A DNA stretch of 64,000 nucleotides from Sphingobacterium cavernae (GTDB taxonomy: Bacteria > Bacteroidota > Bacteroidia > Sphingobacteriales > Sphingobacteriaceae). A program made the translations under genes and the position numbers. Under the pieces are notes generated by a model. The model worked only from the letters and a program-made list of their open reading frames with translations. It ran no database searches and was not told where the DNA came from. Position 1 is the first letter of the stretch; each line of letters opens with the position of its first letter. Shown here piece after piece: positions 56,063 to 64,000 of this stretch. The DNA lies in NCBI RefSeq assembly GCF_008520265.1, contig NZ_VIQM01000025.1, positions 1 to 64,000 on the forward strand. The letters are read 5' to 3'.

Positions 56063-56725
56063 ATGGAAACGAAAAAAGAATTTGTAAGAGAAAAACTCAC
56101 TTTACCAAACGAAGGCAAGAAATTGTTATTGCATTCTTGCTGTGCACCATGTGCTGGAGAGGTAATGGAGGCACTAATTGCTTCTGATATTGAGTTTACT
56201 ATTTATTTTTACAATCCAAATATACATCCACGCAAAGAATATGACATTCGCAAAGAAGAAAATATTCGCTTTGCAGAGAAACACAACATTCCTTTCATAG
56301 ATGCTGACTATGATGTAGATCATTGGTTTGAGTTAGCAAAAGGCATGGAAAATGAACCTGAAAAAGGAATAAGATGCACAATGTGCTTCGATATGCGATT
56401 TGAAAAAACAGCTGAATATGCTGCCGCAAATGGATTTGATGTCATATCCAGCTCTTTAGGGATTTCGCGTTGGAAGAACATGGATCAGATAAACGATTGT
56501 GGTGTTCGCGCCGCATCACGTCATCCAGACATGGATTATTGGACATTAAATTGGCGTAAAAAAGGTGGAGGTGCACGTATGTTGGAAATTAGTAAACGTG
56601 AACGATTTTATATGCAAGAGTACTGTGGTTGTGCATATTCCCTTCGTGACACCAACAAATGGCGCATGGCTAATGGTCGTGAGAAAATAGAATTGGGGGT
56701 AAAATATTATGGAGATAATGAATAA
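56063..56725 (+). CDS. queH: Epoxyqueuosine reductase QueH
   Basis: A 220-aa iron-sulfur enzyme (former DUF208) that reduces epoxyqueuosine in tRNA to queuosine, replacing the unrelated QueG. Conserved cysteines are visible: Cys26-Cys27-x2-Cys30 in HSCCAPC, Cys105-x2-Cys108 in RCTMCFD, and Cys188-x-Cys190 in [10 protein letters not shown]. Further landmarks are [18 protein letters not shown] and the SSLGISRWK segment. No other queuosine gene is nearby. The next gene has its own promoter, so queH stands alone. Confidence 0.95.
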   Translation: METKKEFVREKLTLPNEGKKLLLHSCCAPCAGEVMEALIASDIEFTIYFYNPNIHPRKEYDIRKEENIRFAEKHNIPFIDADYDVDHWFELAKGMENEPEKGIRCTMCFDMRFEKTAEYAAANGFDVISSSLGISRWKNMDQINDCGVRAASRHPDMDYWTLNWRKKGGGARMLEISKRERFYMQEYCGCAYSLRDTNKWRMANGREKIELGVKYYGDNE

Positions 56726-56741
56726 TTATTTCATAAAATAA

Positions 56742-56772
56742 TTGCATCCTAAAATATAAAACATTAATTTTG
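56742..56772 (+). promoter_or_regulatory. Promoter candidate for the duf177-rpmF-fatty acid operon
   Basis: TTG (56742-56744), 20 bases, TAATTTTG (56765-56772): a full match. The leader would be about 13 bases. Confidence 0.7.
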
Positions 56773-56791
56773 CAGGCTCAAATACAGGATT

Positions 56792-57322
56792 GTGAAGTAT
56801 CTAAAACAATATAGAATTCCGTTTTCGGGATTAGCAGCAGGAAAGCACGATTTTGATTTTGAGATAAACGATAAGTTCTTTGACTGCTACGAGCATTCAT
56901 TAGTAAAGAAAGGTGATCTGACTGCCAACGTTTCTCTTCAAAAACAAGAGACGATGTTAATTGTGAATTTTGACATCAAAGGCACAATCAAATTGACTTG
57001 CGATGTTTGCTTGACCGAATTTGACGCTCCTGTTTCCTTTGATGAAAAACTTATAGTTAAGTTTGTAAACGAGGAATGGGACAACGAAACTGATGAGGTT
57101 ATCATTTTGAATAAAACAGATCACGAGCTGGATATTGCGAACCTATTGTACGAATATATAAATGTGCAAGTTCCATATTACGCTAAGTGCACTGAGCAAG
57201 GAGTAAATATCACTTGTGACCCAGAAATGCTAGCTAAAATCAGTACAGAAGAAGGAATCGAAATAGAAGAAGAAAACATTGACCCACGTTGGGCCGCATT
57301 AAAGAATATTAAAAACAATTAA
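56792..57322 (+). CDS. DUF177 (YceD-like) protein, GTG start
   Basis: A 176-aa protein that begins with GTG. The YceD/DUF177 core is marked by KGTIKLTCDVCLTEFDAPV with the Cys-x2-Cys pair and by LDIANLLYEYINVQVPYYAKC; the tail ends DPRWAALKNIKNN, a typical closing segment. In many bacteria this family sits before rpmF and is linked to 23S rRNA or ribosome accumulation. Here it is 15 bases upstream of rpmF and heads the operon. Confidence 0.9.
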   Translation: MKYLKQYRIPFSGLAAGKHDFDFEINDKFFDCYEHSLVKKGDLTANVSLQKQETMLIVNFDIKGTIKLTCDVCLTEFDAPVSFDEKLIVKFVNEEWDNETDEVIILNKTDHELDIANLLYEYINVQVPYYAKCTEQGVNITCDPEMLAKISTEEGIEIEEENIDPRWAALKNIKNN

Positions 57323-57337
57323 AAAAACATATACGAG

Positions 57338-57529
57338 ATGGCACATCCAAAACGTAAAACTTCGAAATCAAGAAGAGACAAAAGAAGAACGCACTATAAG
57401 GCTGAGAAACCTACATTGACAGTATGTAAAGAAACAGGTGCTGTACACGTACCTCACAAAGCGTACGAAGTTGATGGTAACTTATTTTACAACGGTAAAT
57501 TGATCGTTGAAAGAACAGCTGCAGTCTAA
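57338..57529 (+). CDS. rpmF: 50S ribosomal protein L32
   Basis: A 63-aa bL32 with the expected start MAHPKRKTSKSRRDKRRTHY and a short beta part (VHVPHKAYEVDGNLFYNGK). Of the four zinc cysteines of some L32 proteins only one is present (TVCKETG), so this is a zinc-independent form. It is in the usual rpmF-plsX-fabH order. A hairpin behind it may reduce read-through. Confidence 0.97.
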   Translation: MAHPKRKTSKSRRDKRRTHYKAEKPTLTVCKETGAVHVPHKAYEVDGNLFYNGKLIVERTAAV

Positions 57530-57543
57530 AAATATCTTTGGAT

Positions 57544-57600
57544 AAAACATCCCAAATTGAGTAAAAAATAGATTTTTTTGCTTTACTTTGGGATGTTTTT
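57544..57600 (+). terminator. Hairpin between rpmF and plsX
   Basis: AAAACATCCCAAA and TTTGGGATGTTTT pair, ending in a T run, with a 30-base loop that contains a second GTAAA/TTTAC stem. Probably a partial terminator that gives more L32 than PlsX. Confidence 0.6.
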
Positions 57601-57631
57601 GCGTATTATTGAAGTAGAAAAATAATAACGG

Positions 57632-58570
57632 ATGAAGATAGGATTAGACGTTCTAGGTGGGGATTATGCCCCCAAATCAAACATATTAGGTGCTATTGAA
57701 GCACAAAAAAGTCTTTCATCAGAGCAACGAATAGTATTATTCGGAGACGAAGAAGACACAAAAAAACGCATAGAAGAAGCAGGTGCAGATCCATCATTAT
57801 TTGATTATGTACATGCTCCTGAAAGTATTTCTATGCATGAGCATCCCACAAAGGCTATCACCCAAAAACCAAACTCAAGTATCGCAAAAGGATTTGAGTT
57901 GTTGAAAAATGGGGAGATAGATTCATTTTCTTCAGCAGGTAATACTGGCGCTATGCTAGTAGGCGCTATGTTTAGTGTAAAAACTATTACAGGCGTACTT
58001 CGCCCAGCAATAGCTACTAATGTTCCAAAGCTAAAAGAAGGATTCGGCATACTTCTCGATGTAGGTGCCAATGCTGATTGTAAGCCTGAAATGTTAAACC
58101 AATTTGCGATTCTTGGAAGCTTATATGCAGAGCATATGTATAATGTCTCCAATCCCAAAGTTGCATTGGTAAACATTGGCGAAGAAGAAGAAAAAGGTAA
58201 TGCCCTAACAATCTCAACCTATCCATTACTTAAATCAAACACTAAAATTAATTTCATTGGTAATGCCGAAGGCCGTGACTTATTCTCGGATCATGCCGAT
58301 GTATATGTATGTGACGGTTACACAGGAAATGTGGTTCTTAAATTAGCCGAATCATTCTATGTTGTTACTTTGAAAAAAGGTTTTAAAGATGATTTCTTTG
58401 ATAGGTTCAACTATGAGCAATATGGAGGTAGTCCAATTCTAGGTGTCAATGCACCGGTGCTTATCGGGCATGGCATTTCCACTCCTACTGCTATTAAAAA
58501 TATGGTATTACTATCCAAAGGTATGATCGAGTCGAAATTTATCGATAAGATAAAAACTGCTTTTAACTAA
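57632..58570 (+). CDS. plsX: Phosphate acyltransferase PlsX
   Basis: A 312-aa enzyme that turns acyl-ACP into acyl-phosphate for phospholipid synthesis. It starts MKIGLDVLGGDYAPKSNI (GGD-AP motif), then SISMHEHPTKAITQKPNSSI, SAGNTGAMLVGA and LLDVGANADCKPEM, and ends with a VCDGYTGNVVLKLAE segment and GVNAPVLIGHG. fabH follows after 6 bases, as in most bacteria. Confidence 0.97.
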   Translation: MKIGLDVLGGDYAPKSNILGAIEAQKSLSSEQRIVLFGDEEDTKKRIEEAGADPSLFDYVHAPESISMHEHPTKAITQKPNSSIAKGFELLKNGEIDSFSSAGNTGAMLVGAMFSVKTITGVLRPAIATNVPKLKEGFGILLDVGANADCKPEMLNQFAILGSLYAEHMYNVSNPKVALVNIGEEEEKGNALTISTYPLLKSNTKINFIGNAEGRDLFSDHADVYVCDGYTGNVVLKLAESFYVVTLKKGFKDDFFDRFNYEQYGGSPILGVNAPVLIGHGISTPTAIKNMVLLSKGMIESKFIDKIKTAFN

Positions 58571-58576
58571 CATTAT

Positions 58577-59566
58577 ATGTCTAAAATTCACGCGGCTATT
58601 ACGGCGGTAAACGGATATGTTCCGGATTATGTTCTAACGAACAAGGAACTAGAAACTATGGTGGACACGAACGACGAATGGATCGTCTCTCGTACAGGTA
58701 TTAAAGAACGTCGTATTCTAAAAGGAGAAGGATTAGCAACCTCAGATCTTGCTGTACCAGCTGTAAAAGGTCTTCTTGAAAAAAGAGGTATATCTGCCGA
58801 AGAAATCGATTTAATAATATTCTGTACTAGTACACCAGATATGTTATTTCCTGCTACTGCAAATATATTAGCAGATAAAATCGGGGCAAAGAACGCTTGG
58901 GGTTATGACTTACAAGCTGCTTGTTCAGGTTTTCTTTTTGGTTTGACGACAGGTACACAATTTATTGAGTCTGGCAAACACAAAAAAGTATTAGTAGTCG
59001 GTGGAGATAAAATGTCTTCAGTAGTCAACTATACTGACAGAAATACATGTATCCTATTTGGAGACGGATGTGGAGCGGTATTATTAGAACCAAACGACGA
59101 AGGTAACGGCATCCAAGATACAATCTTAAAAACTGACGGCTCAGGCGGTCAATTTTTAAATATCAAAGGTGGCGGCTCATTGAATCCGGCTTCGCATGAA
59201 ACCATTGAGGCAGGTCTACACTATGCCTACCAAGAGGGACGCACAGTATTCAAATTTGCTGTTACAAATATGGCTGATGTTGCACATAGCATCATGGAAC
59301 GCAATAACCTGACAGCTGATGATGTTGCGTGGTTGGTTCCTCATCAAGCGAACAAAAGAATCATTGACGCTACAGCCGAACGTGCGGGACTACCAGAAGA
59401 AAAAGTGATGGTAAACATCCATAAATACGGTAACACTACAAGTGGTACTATTCCTTTATGTTTATGGGAATGGGAAAGCCAATTGAAGAAAGGTGATAAT
59501 TTAATATTAGCAGCTTTCGGTGGCGGATTTACTTGGGGATCAGTTTATTTAAAATGGGCTTATTAA
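58577..59566 (+). CDS. fabH: 3-oxoacyl-ACP synthase III (KAS III)
   Basis: A 329-aa condensing enzyme that starts fatty-acid chains from acyl-CoA and malonyl-ACP. The triad is Cys116 (LQAACSGF), His256 (VPHQANKR) and Asn286 (YGNTTSG). The start matches the family ([20 protein letters not shown] ... [12 protein letters not shown]). It is 6 bases behind plsX and 74 bases before accB. Confidence 0.97.
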   Translation: MSKIHAAITAVNGYVPDYVLTNKELETMVDTNDEWIVSRTGIKERRILKGEGLATSDLAVPAVKGLLEKRGISAEEIDLIIFCTSTPDMLFPATANILADKIGAKNAWGYDLQAACSGFLFGLTTGTQFIESGKHKKVLVVGGDKMSSVVNYTDRNTCILFGDGCGAVLLEPNDEGNGIQDTILKTDGSGGQFLNIKGGGSLNPASHETIEAGLHYAYQEGRTVFKFAVTNMADVAHSIMERNNLTADDVAWLVPHQANKRIIDATAERAGLPEEKVMVNIHKYGNTTSGTIPLCLWEWESQLKKGDNLILAAFGGGFTWGSVYLKWAY

Positions 59567-59640
59567 GCTAAGTCAATTTTTTGCTATATTTATCGACTAT
59601 TTTATAATAATTAATTAACAAATTGACAAAACCTACTATC

Positions 59641-60120
59641 ATGAGTATGGACATTAAACAAATTCAAGACTTGATTAAATTCGTATCTAAATCAGGTGTG
59701 AATGAAGTATCGATTGAAGAGAAAGATTTCAAAATCACGATAAAAACAAATCAAGAACCGACTTATGTAACAGCAAGCGTTCCAGCAGCTATCCCTGCTC
59801 CTGCTCCTGTACAAGCGGCGGCTCCAGCAGCTCCTGTAGCGACGACACCAGTGGCTCCTGCAGCATCTGATGATTCTAAATACATCACTGTAAAATCGCC
59901 AATGATTGGTACATTCTACCGTTCACCAGGTCCTGATAAAGCAGTATTCGTAAATGTAGGTGACGAAATCACTTCTGGTAAGACATTATGTATTATCGAA
60001 GCGATGAAATTATTCAATGAAATCGAATCGGAAGTTTCTGGTAAAATCGTTAAAATATTAGTGAACGACGCACAACCAGTTGAATACGATCAACCATTAT
60101 TCTTAGTTGATCCAAACTAA
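59641..60120 (+). CDS. accB: Biotin carboxyl carrier protein of acetyl-CoA carboxylase
   Basis: A 159-aa protein. The N-terminal part ([19 protein letters not shown]) is joined by an Ala/Pro linker (about 45-75) to the biotinyl domain, in which Lys123 of [11 protein letters not shown] is biotinylated; the common form is EAMKLMNEIE, so Phe replaces Met after the Lys-Leu. I use the ATG at 59641, since the upstream TTG would add a nonconserved stretch. accC follows after 83 bases. Confidence 0.95.
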   Translation: MSMDIKQIQDLIKFVSKSGVNEVSIEEKDFKITIKTNQEPTYVTASVPAAIPAPAPVQAAAPAAPVATTPVAPAASDDSKYITVKSPMIGTFYRSPGPDKAVFVNVGDEITSGKTLCIIEAMKLFNEIESEVSGKIVKILVNDAQPVEYDQPLFLVDPN

Positions 60121-60125
60121 TCTCT

Positions 60126-60147
60126 AGCTGCCTTCGCGCAGCTTTTT
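60126..60147 (+). terminator. Small hairpin between accB and accC
   Basis: AGCTGC, loop CTTCGC, GCAGCT and TTTT. It is short, so read-through to accC is likely. Confidence 0.55.
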
Positions 60148-60203
60148 GAGTTTAAATAGATGTTATGCTAACATAGTACAATTGGTTTATTTAGTCATTC
60201 CTT

Positions 60204-61565
60204 ATGTTCAAAAAAATATTAATAGCAAATAGAGGGGAAATCGCTCTACGTATCATCCGCACATGTCGTGAGATGGGTATCAAGAGTGTGGCTGTATATT
60301 CTACAGCGGATAAAGATAGTTTGCATGTACGTTTTGCTGATGAAGCGGTATGTATCGGTCCTCCAGCGAGTAAAGATTCTTATTTAAATATTCCTAATAT
60401 CATTTCGGCTGCAGAGTTAACTAACGCTGACGCCATTCACCCTGGTTATGGTTTTCTTTCTGAAAACGCTAAATTCTCAGCTATCTGTGCGGAGTACGGC
60501 ATCAAATTTATTGGTGCTACTGCGAATCAGATTGAACGCATGGGAGATAAAGCTTCAGCTAAAGACACCATGAAAAAAGCCGGTGTACCAACAGTACCTG
60601 GATCGGATGGTTTAATTCCTGACGTAAAAACAGGTATTAAATTAGCTAATGAAATTGGTTATCCTGTCATTATCAAAGCTACTGCTGGTGGTGGTGGTCG
60701 TGGAATGCGTATCATTTGGAAAGATGAAGATTTCGAGTCTAACTGGGATTCAGCACGTCAAGAATCTGCTGCTGCATTTGGTAATGATGGTATTTACTTA
60801 GAGAAATACGTTGAAGAGCCTCGTCACATTGAAATCCAAGTAATCGGTGATCAATACGGCAAAGTATGTCACTTGTCAGAGCGCGATTGTTCTATTCAAC
60901 GTCGTCACCAAAAATTAGTAGAAGAAGCTCCATCTCCATTTATTACGCCAGAGTTGCGTGCGCAGATGGGTGAAGCTGCTATCAAAGGTGCAACAGCAGT
61001 GAATTATGAAGGTGCTGGAACGATTGAGTTCTTAGTGGACAAACACCGCAATTTCTATTTCATGGAAATGAATACGCGTATTCAGGTAGAGCACCCGGTA
61101 ACTGAAGAAGTAATTAACTTCGATTTGATCAAAGAGCAAATCAAAGTGGCTGCAGGTATTCCTATTTCTGGTAAGAGCTACGAGCCGACAATGCATGCCA
61201 TTGAATGCCGTATCAATGCAGAAGATCCATTCAATAATTTCCGTCCTTCACCAGGCAAAATCACAAATTTCCACTCACCAGGTGGTCATGGTGTGCGTGT
61301 CGATACACACGTATATGCTGGATATACTATTCCGCCAAACTATGACTCTATGATTGCGAAATTAATCTGTACAGCACAGACTCGTGAAGAAGCTATCGCA
61401 ACGATGGAAAGAGCATTAAGTGAATTTGTAATTGAAGGTGTGAAGACTACTATTCCTTTGCATTTGCGATTAATGCGTGATCCAAACTTTAGAGCAGGTA
61501 ATTTTACAACGAAATTTATGGAAACTTTCGACCTTTCGGAATACCCGGAAGAAGAGGAAGCGTAA
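60204..61565 (+). CDS. accC: Biotin carboxylase subunit of acetyl-CoA carboxylase
   Basis: A 453-aa ATP-grasp enzyme that carboxylates biotin on AccB. It begins [19 protein letters not shown] and has [13 protein letters not shown], the glycine-rich ATP lid [29 protein letters not shown] with the catalytic Glu/Arg region and [15 protein letters not shown]. The protein length is standard. The carboxyltransferase genes accA and accD are not in the window. Confidence 0.97.
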   Translation: MFKKILIANRGEIALRIIRTCREMGIKSVAVYSTADKDSLHVRFADEAVCIGPPASKDSYLNIPNIISAAELTNADAIHPGYGFLSENAKFSAICAEYGIKFIGATANQIERMGDKASAKDTMKKAGVPTVPGSDGLIPDVKTGIKLANEIGYPVIIKATAGGGGRGMRIIWKDEDFESNWDSARQESAAAFGNDGIYLEKYVEEPRHIEIQVIGDQYGKVCHLSERDCSIQRRHQKLVEEAPSPFITPELRAQMGEAAIKGATAVNYEGAGTIEFLVDKHRNFYFMEMNTRIQVEHPVTEEVINFDLIKEQIKVAAGIPISGKSYEPTMHAIECRINAEDPFNNFRPSPGKITNFHSPGGHGVRVDTHVYAGYTIPPNYDSMIAKLICTAQTREEAIATMERALSEFVIEGVKTTIPLHLRLMRDPNFRAGNFTTKFMETFDLSEYPEEEEA

Positions 61566-61590
61566 AAATTTTGTTTTGATATTCAATTCA

Positions 61591-61622
61591 TACCATTCTT
61601 ATCCCAAAGAATGGTATTTTTG
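61591..61622 (+). terminator. Terminator of the fatty-acid operon
   Basis: TACCATTCTT, a 6-base loop, AAGAATGGTA and a T run. Confidence 0.85.
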
Positions 61623-61644
61623 TTTTCACTACTAAAAACTAGAT

Positions 61645-62511
61645 ATGTCAAATAAAAAACTAATTGACGCCATAAAAGATAAAGGAAAGACACTTGAAGC
61701 GGAAATGTCATTTTTCCAGCACCTAGAAGTATTACGATGGCACATCATTAGATCCGTAATAGCAATAGCAGTTTTTGCGATACTTTCATTTTCATTTTAT
61801 GATTTCGTATTCAACCAAATCATTATGGGACCAAAGAATTTAGATTTCTGGACGTACCGCATGATGTGTAAGGTCGGAGAATTAATGAATCTAGATGGTT
61901 TTTGTGTAGATAAAATTCCTTTTAATATTATTAATACGGAATTAGCGGGTCAGTTTATGTTGCAAATAAACTCCTGTCTATTGATGGCACTTGCCTTAGG
62001 TTTTCCATATCTCTTATTTGAAATTTGGTTGTTTGTGAAGCCTGCATTGACAGAAGTTGAACGCAAATCGGCAAGTGGTTTTGTATTCTATGCGACTATA
62101 TTATTTGCTTTAGGGGCATTATTTGGCTACTACATTGTCGTTCCTTTGTCGGTTAACTTCTTAGCAAATGTATCATTGAGCGCGGAAATTACAAACCAGA
62201 TCAAAATTGACTCCTATCTTTCGACTATAGCAACATTAACATTGGGTTGTGGTGTAGTATTTTTATTACCGATTTTAATATTTATATTATCAAAACTTGG
62301 CTTTATGACGCCGCAATTTATGCGTGCGAGTAGACGTTATGCGGTAGTAATTATCTTAATCATTGCTGCTATTATTACGCCTACAGCGGATATTATCACA
62401 CTATTAACGGTGAGTGCACCAATGTTTATATTGTATGAGTTGAGTATTTCTGTGTCGGCGAATGTACAGCGTAAGAGGGAATTAAAAGAAAAAGAATTTT
62501 ATAAGAACTAA
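61645..62511 (+). CDS. tatC: Sec-independent translocase subunit TatC
   Basis: A 288-aa membrane protein with six helices that recognises twin-arginine signals. The N-terminal segment MSFFQHLEVLRWHIIRSV carries the signal-binding Glu of the E-L-R pattern (here HLEVLRWHI). Later landmarks are FPYLLFEIWLFVKPALTEVE (conserved Phe-Pro and Glu) and AAIITPTADIITLLTVSAPM. tatA/tatB are not adjacent. It is the machinery needed by the Tat-signal protein at 3457. rpiB follows after 11 bases. Confidence 0.97.
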   Translation: MSNKKLIDAIKDKGKTLEAEMSFFQHLEVLRWHIIRSVIAIAVFAILSFSFYDFVFNQIIMGPKNLDFWTYRMMCKVGELMNLDGFCVDKIPFNIINTELAGQFMLQINSCLLMALALGFPYLLFEIWLFVKPALTEVERKSASGFVFYATILFALGALFGYYIVVPLSVNFLANVSLSAEITNQIKIDSYLSTIATLTLGCGVVFLLPILIFILSKLGFMTPQFMRASRRYAVVIILIIAAIITPTADIITLLTVSAPMFILYELSISVSANVQRKRELKEKEFYKN

Positions 62512-62522
62512 TATATAATACT

Positions 62523-62954
62523 ATGAAAATTGCAATAGGTAGCGATCACGCAGGATTTGATTATAAAACTCCAATCGTAGAGTTTTTGAAAGAATTGGGA
62601 CATGAGGTTAGTGATTTTGGACCTTCGACAGCTGATTCTGTAGACTATCCAGACTATGCACATCCAGTAGCTTCTTCGGTGGAAAATCAAGAAAACGAAT
62701 TAGGAATTTTGATTTGCGGTAGTGCAAACGGAGTAGCTATTACGGCAAATAAACATCAAGGAATACGTGCAGCAATTGCATGGCAAAATGAAATTGCGGC
62801 ATTAGCACGTCAACATAATAACGCGAATGTATTGTGTATTCCTGCGCGTTTTATAGATTTAGAATTAGCTAAAAAAATTACGAATACATTTATTACAACG
62901 GAATTTGAAGGCGGTAGACATGCTACGCGTGTGAACAAAATTTCTTGTGCATAA
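62523..62954 (+). CDS. rpiB: Ribose-5-phosphate isomerase B
   Basis: A 143-aa enzyme (RpiB/LacA/LacB family) of the pentose phosphate pathway. It begins KIAIGSDHAGFDYKTPI, has Cys65 in ILICGSANGVAI as the catalytic base, and His98 in ARQHNNANVLCIPARF. It is 11 bases behind tatC and 17 bases before the peptidase gene, so the three probably form an operon. Confidence 0.97.
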   Translation: MKIAIGSDHAGFDYKTPIVEFLKELGHEVSDFGPSTADSVDYPDYAHPVASSVENQENELGILICGSANGVAITANKHQGIRAAIAWQNEIAALARQHNNANVLCIPARFIDLELAKKITNTFITTEFEGGRHATRVNKISCA

Positions 62955-62971
62955 TTTAAAATAGACCTACT

Positions 62972-64000
62972 ATGAGAAAAATCCTTTCCTTACTTTTCAT
63001 TCTGCCTGTTGCATACAGTTGTTCGGTGGCTCAAAATCCATCCAAATATGCCAATCTGATTACAGAAGAATCTTCGAAAGAATATTTAACTATTCTAGCA
63101 AGCAAAGAATTTGCTGGTAGAGGAACAGGCCAAGAAGGCGGTAAAAAAACGGTTAAATACGTGGAAGATCAGTTCAAATCTTTTGGTTTGCAACCAATAG
63201 TGAATGGAACATATCTACAGCAGGTTCCATTGTTACAAATCTCCTATAAGGTTGACTCTTTTACGCTAGGAAACCAAACACTAGTATATGGACAGGATTT
63301 CTATGTGCAGGGAGATAATAGCACGGCGTCATTCAATGCGAACGAGATAGTGTTTGTGGGCTATGGTATTCAAGATGACAAATTCAATGAATTAAAAAAT
63401 ACAGACATCGCTGGTAAAGTGGTGTTACTTATTAATGAAGGTGAACCTGTAGACGCAGAAGGAAAATCGATCATCACAGGCACTACTTCAAAATCTACAT
63501 GGTCATCAAGCCGTTTCAAGAGACTTCAAGAAATTATGAAGTTGAATCCAAAATTAATCCTTGCGGCAAGTTCTCAAAATGAGGAAATGATCAAACGCAT
63601 GAATAATCGTGGCATGATGGGACGTGTGGCTTTGGATAAAGGTAATGCCAATCAAAATCAACGAGTTTCTATTCCGGTTGTACATATCAAAACATCATTA
63701 GCAGATCAGTTGTTAGCACAAGCGGGTACAAGTGTAGAGAAATTCAAAGCACAAAATCTTGCTTCCCCAGCGCAACCTCAAGTTATCAAAAGTGCGCTAA
63801 ACGCTTCTATGGGCGTAAAAAATGAGAAAATTAGCGACCCAAATGTTATTGGTTACATAGAAGGTGCAGATCTTAAAAATGAAGTGATAGTAGTATGTGG
63901 TCACTGGGATCATGACGGTATTTTACCTGACGGCACATTCTTCCCTGGAGCTGATGACAATGGTTCGGGTACTGTTGGTGTTGTAGAAATTGCTAAAGCT
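62972..64000 (+). CDS. M28-family zinc aminopeptidase, N-terminal part (cut by window edge)
   Basis: 343 codons are open to the end of the window, with no stop. The precursor starts MRKILSLLFILPVAYSCSVA, a signal peptide with a possible lipobox (AYSC, Cys17). Then comes a helical stretch with ASKEFAGRGTGQEGGKKTV, typical for the N-terminus of M28 peptidases, an inserted PA-like domain (about 110-260) and the first metal-binding part of the catalytic domain: VVVCGHWDHDG with the first zinc His, and FPGADDNGSGTVGV with the bridging Asp. The remaining ligands lie beyond the window. Confidence 0.9.
   Translation, partial: MRKILSLLFILPVAYSCSVAQNPSKYANLITEESSKEYLTILASKEFAGRGTGQEGGKKTVKYVEDQFKSFGLQPIVNGTYLQQVPLLQISYKVDSFTLGNQTLVYGQDFYVQGDNSTASFNANEIVFVGYGIQDDKFNELKNTDIAGKVVLLINEGEPVDAEGKSIITGTTSKSTWSSSRFKRLQEIMKLNPKLILAASSQNEEMIKRMNNRGMMGRVALDKGNANQNQRVSIPVVHIKTSLADQLLAQAGTSVEKFKAQNLASPAQPQVIKSALNASMGVKNEKISDPNVIGYIEGADLKNEVIVVCGHWDHDGILPDGTFFPGADDNGSGTVGVVEIAKA

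Overview
This window is chromosomal DNA of a member of the Bacteroidota, most probably Sphingobacteriaceae (Sphingobacterium-like). The evidence is AT-rich DNA, the near absence of Shine-Dalgarno sequences, promoters of the Bacteroidota type (-33 TTG/TTTG and -7 TAnnTTTG), and lineage-typical pairings such as ftsK-lolA, pyrG-yidC and duf177-rpmF-plsX-fabH-accB-accC. The family-level placement is inference. Almost everything here is core genome. I see no CRISPR array, prophage, transposase or defence island, and the only mobile-element trace is an integrase tail at the left edge beside a tRNA-Pro gene.

Layout: 1-523 integrase tail and tRNA-Pro; 832-2261 rplS and an aldo/keto reductase; 2367-4530 a secreted CBM9-like protein overlapping a Tat-exported glycoside-hydrolase-like protein; 4693-8128 pyrG-yidC; 8256-12784 (minus strand) a PhoB-like response regulator, a TlpA-type lipoprotein and alaS; 12978-14652 two universal stress proteins; 14775-17629 two OmpA-family paralogues; 17681-24241 acyl-CoA dehydrogenase, a tiny lipoprotein, purB, an NFU protein, an amidohydrolase and lipA; 24396-28732 a beta-barrel protein, tRNA-Cys, a 59-aa basic protein, pgk and sppA; 28800-33140 folK, an Hpt protein, ftsK and lolA.

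33200-38422 is a hexuronate catabolic locus. A minus-strand operon (SDR mannonate oxidoreductase, uxuA, MFS transporter) diverges from kdgK-eda, so fructuronate can be taken through mannonate and KDG to pyruvate and glyceraldehyde 3-phosphate. A LacI-like operator candidate sits beside the promoter of the minus-strand operon.

38498-51984 (minus strand) is the translation/transcription core: tRNA-Thr(TGT), Tyr, Gly, Thr(GGT), tuf, tRNA-Trp, secE, nusG, rplK, rplA, rplJ, rplL, rpoB, rpoC. This is the gene order known from E. coli thrU-tyrU-glyT-thrT-tufB and secE-nusG-rplKAJL-rpoBC. Two tandem promoters head the tRNA cluster. Further promoter candidates precede tuf, tRNA-Trp and rplK, and terminator-like hairpins follow tuf and nusG. 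rpoB starts at TTG.

52338-64000 holds an Omp85-like barrel without POTRA domains, a shrunken methyltransferase-family protein, a SirB1-type protein, a beta-propeller-like lipoprotein, queH, the fatty-acid operon (duf177, rpmF, plsX, fabH, accB, accC), tatC, rpiB and the start of an M28 peptidase. tatC agrees with the twin-arginine signal of the secreted protein at 3457.

I did not find a convincing undescribed system. The best leads are the methyltransferase-family protein without its SAM-binding core, the CBM9/Tat-hydrolase pair, the TTG start of rpoB and the hexuronate operator candidate. Motif matches were made by eye; no database search or folding was run.
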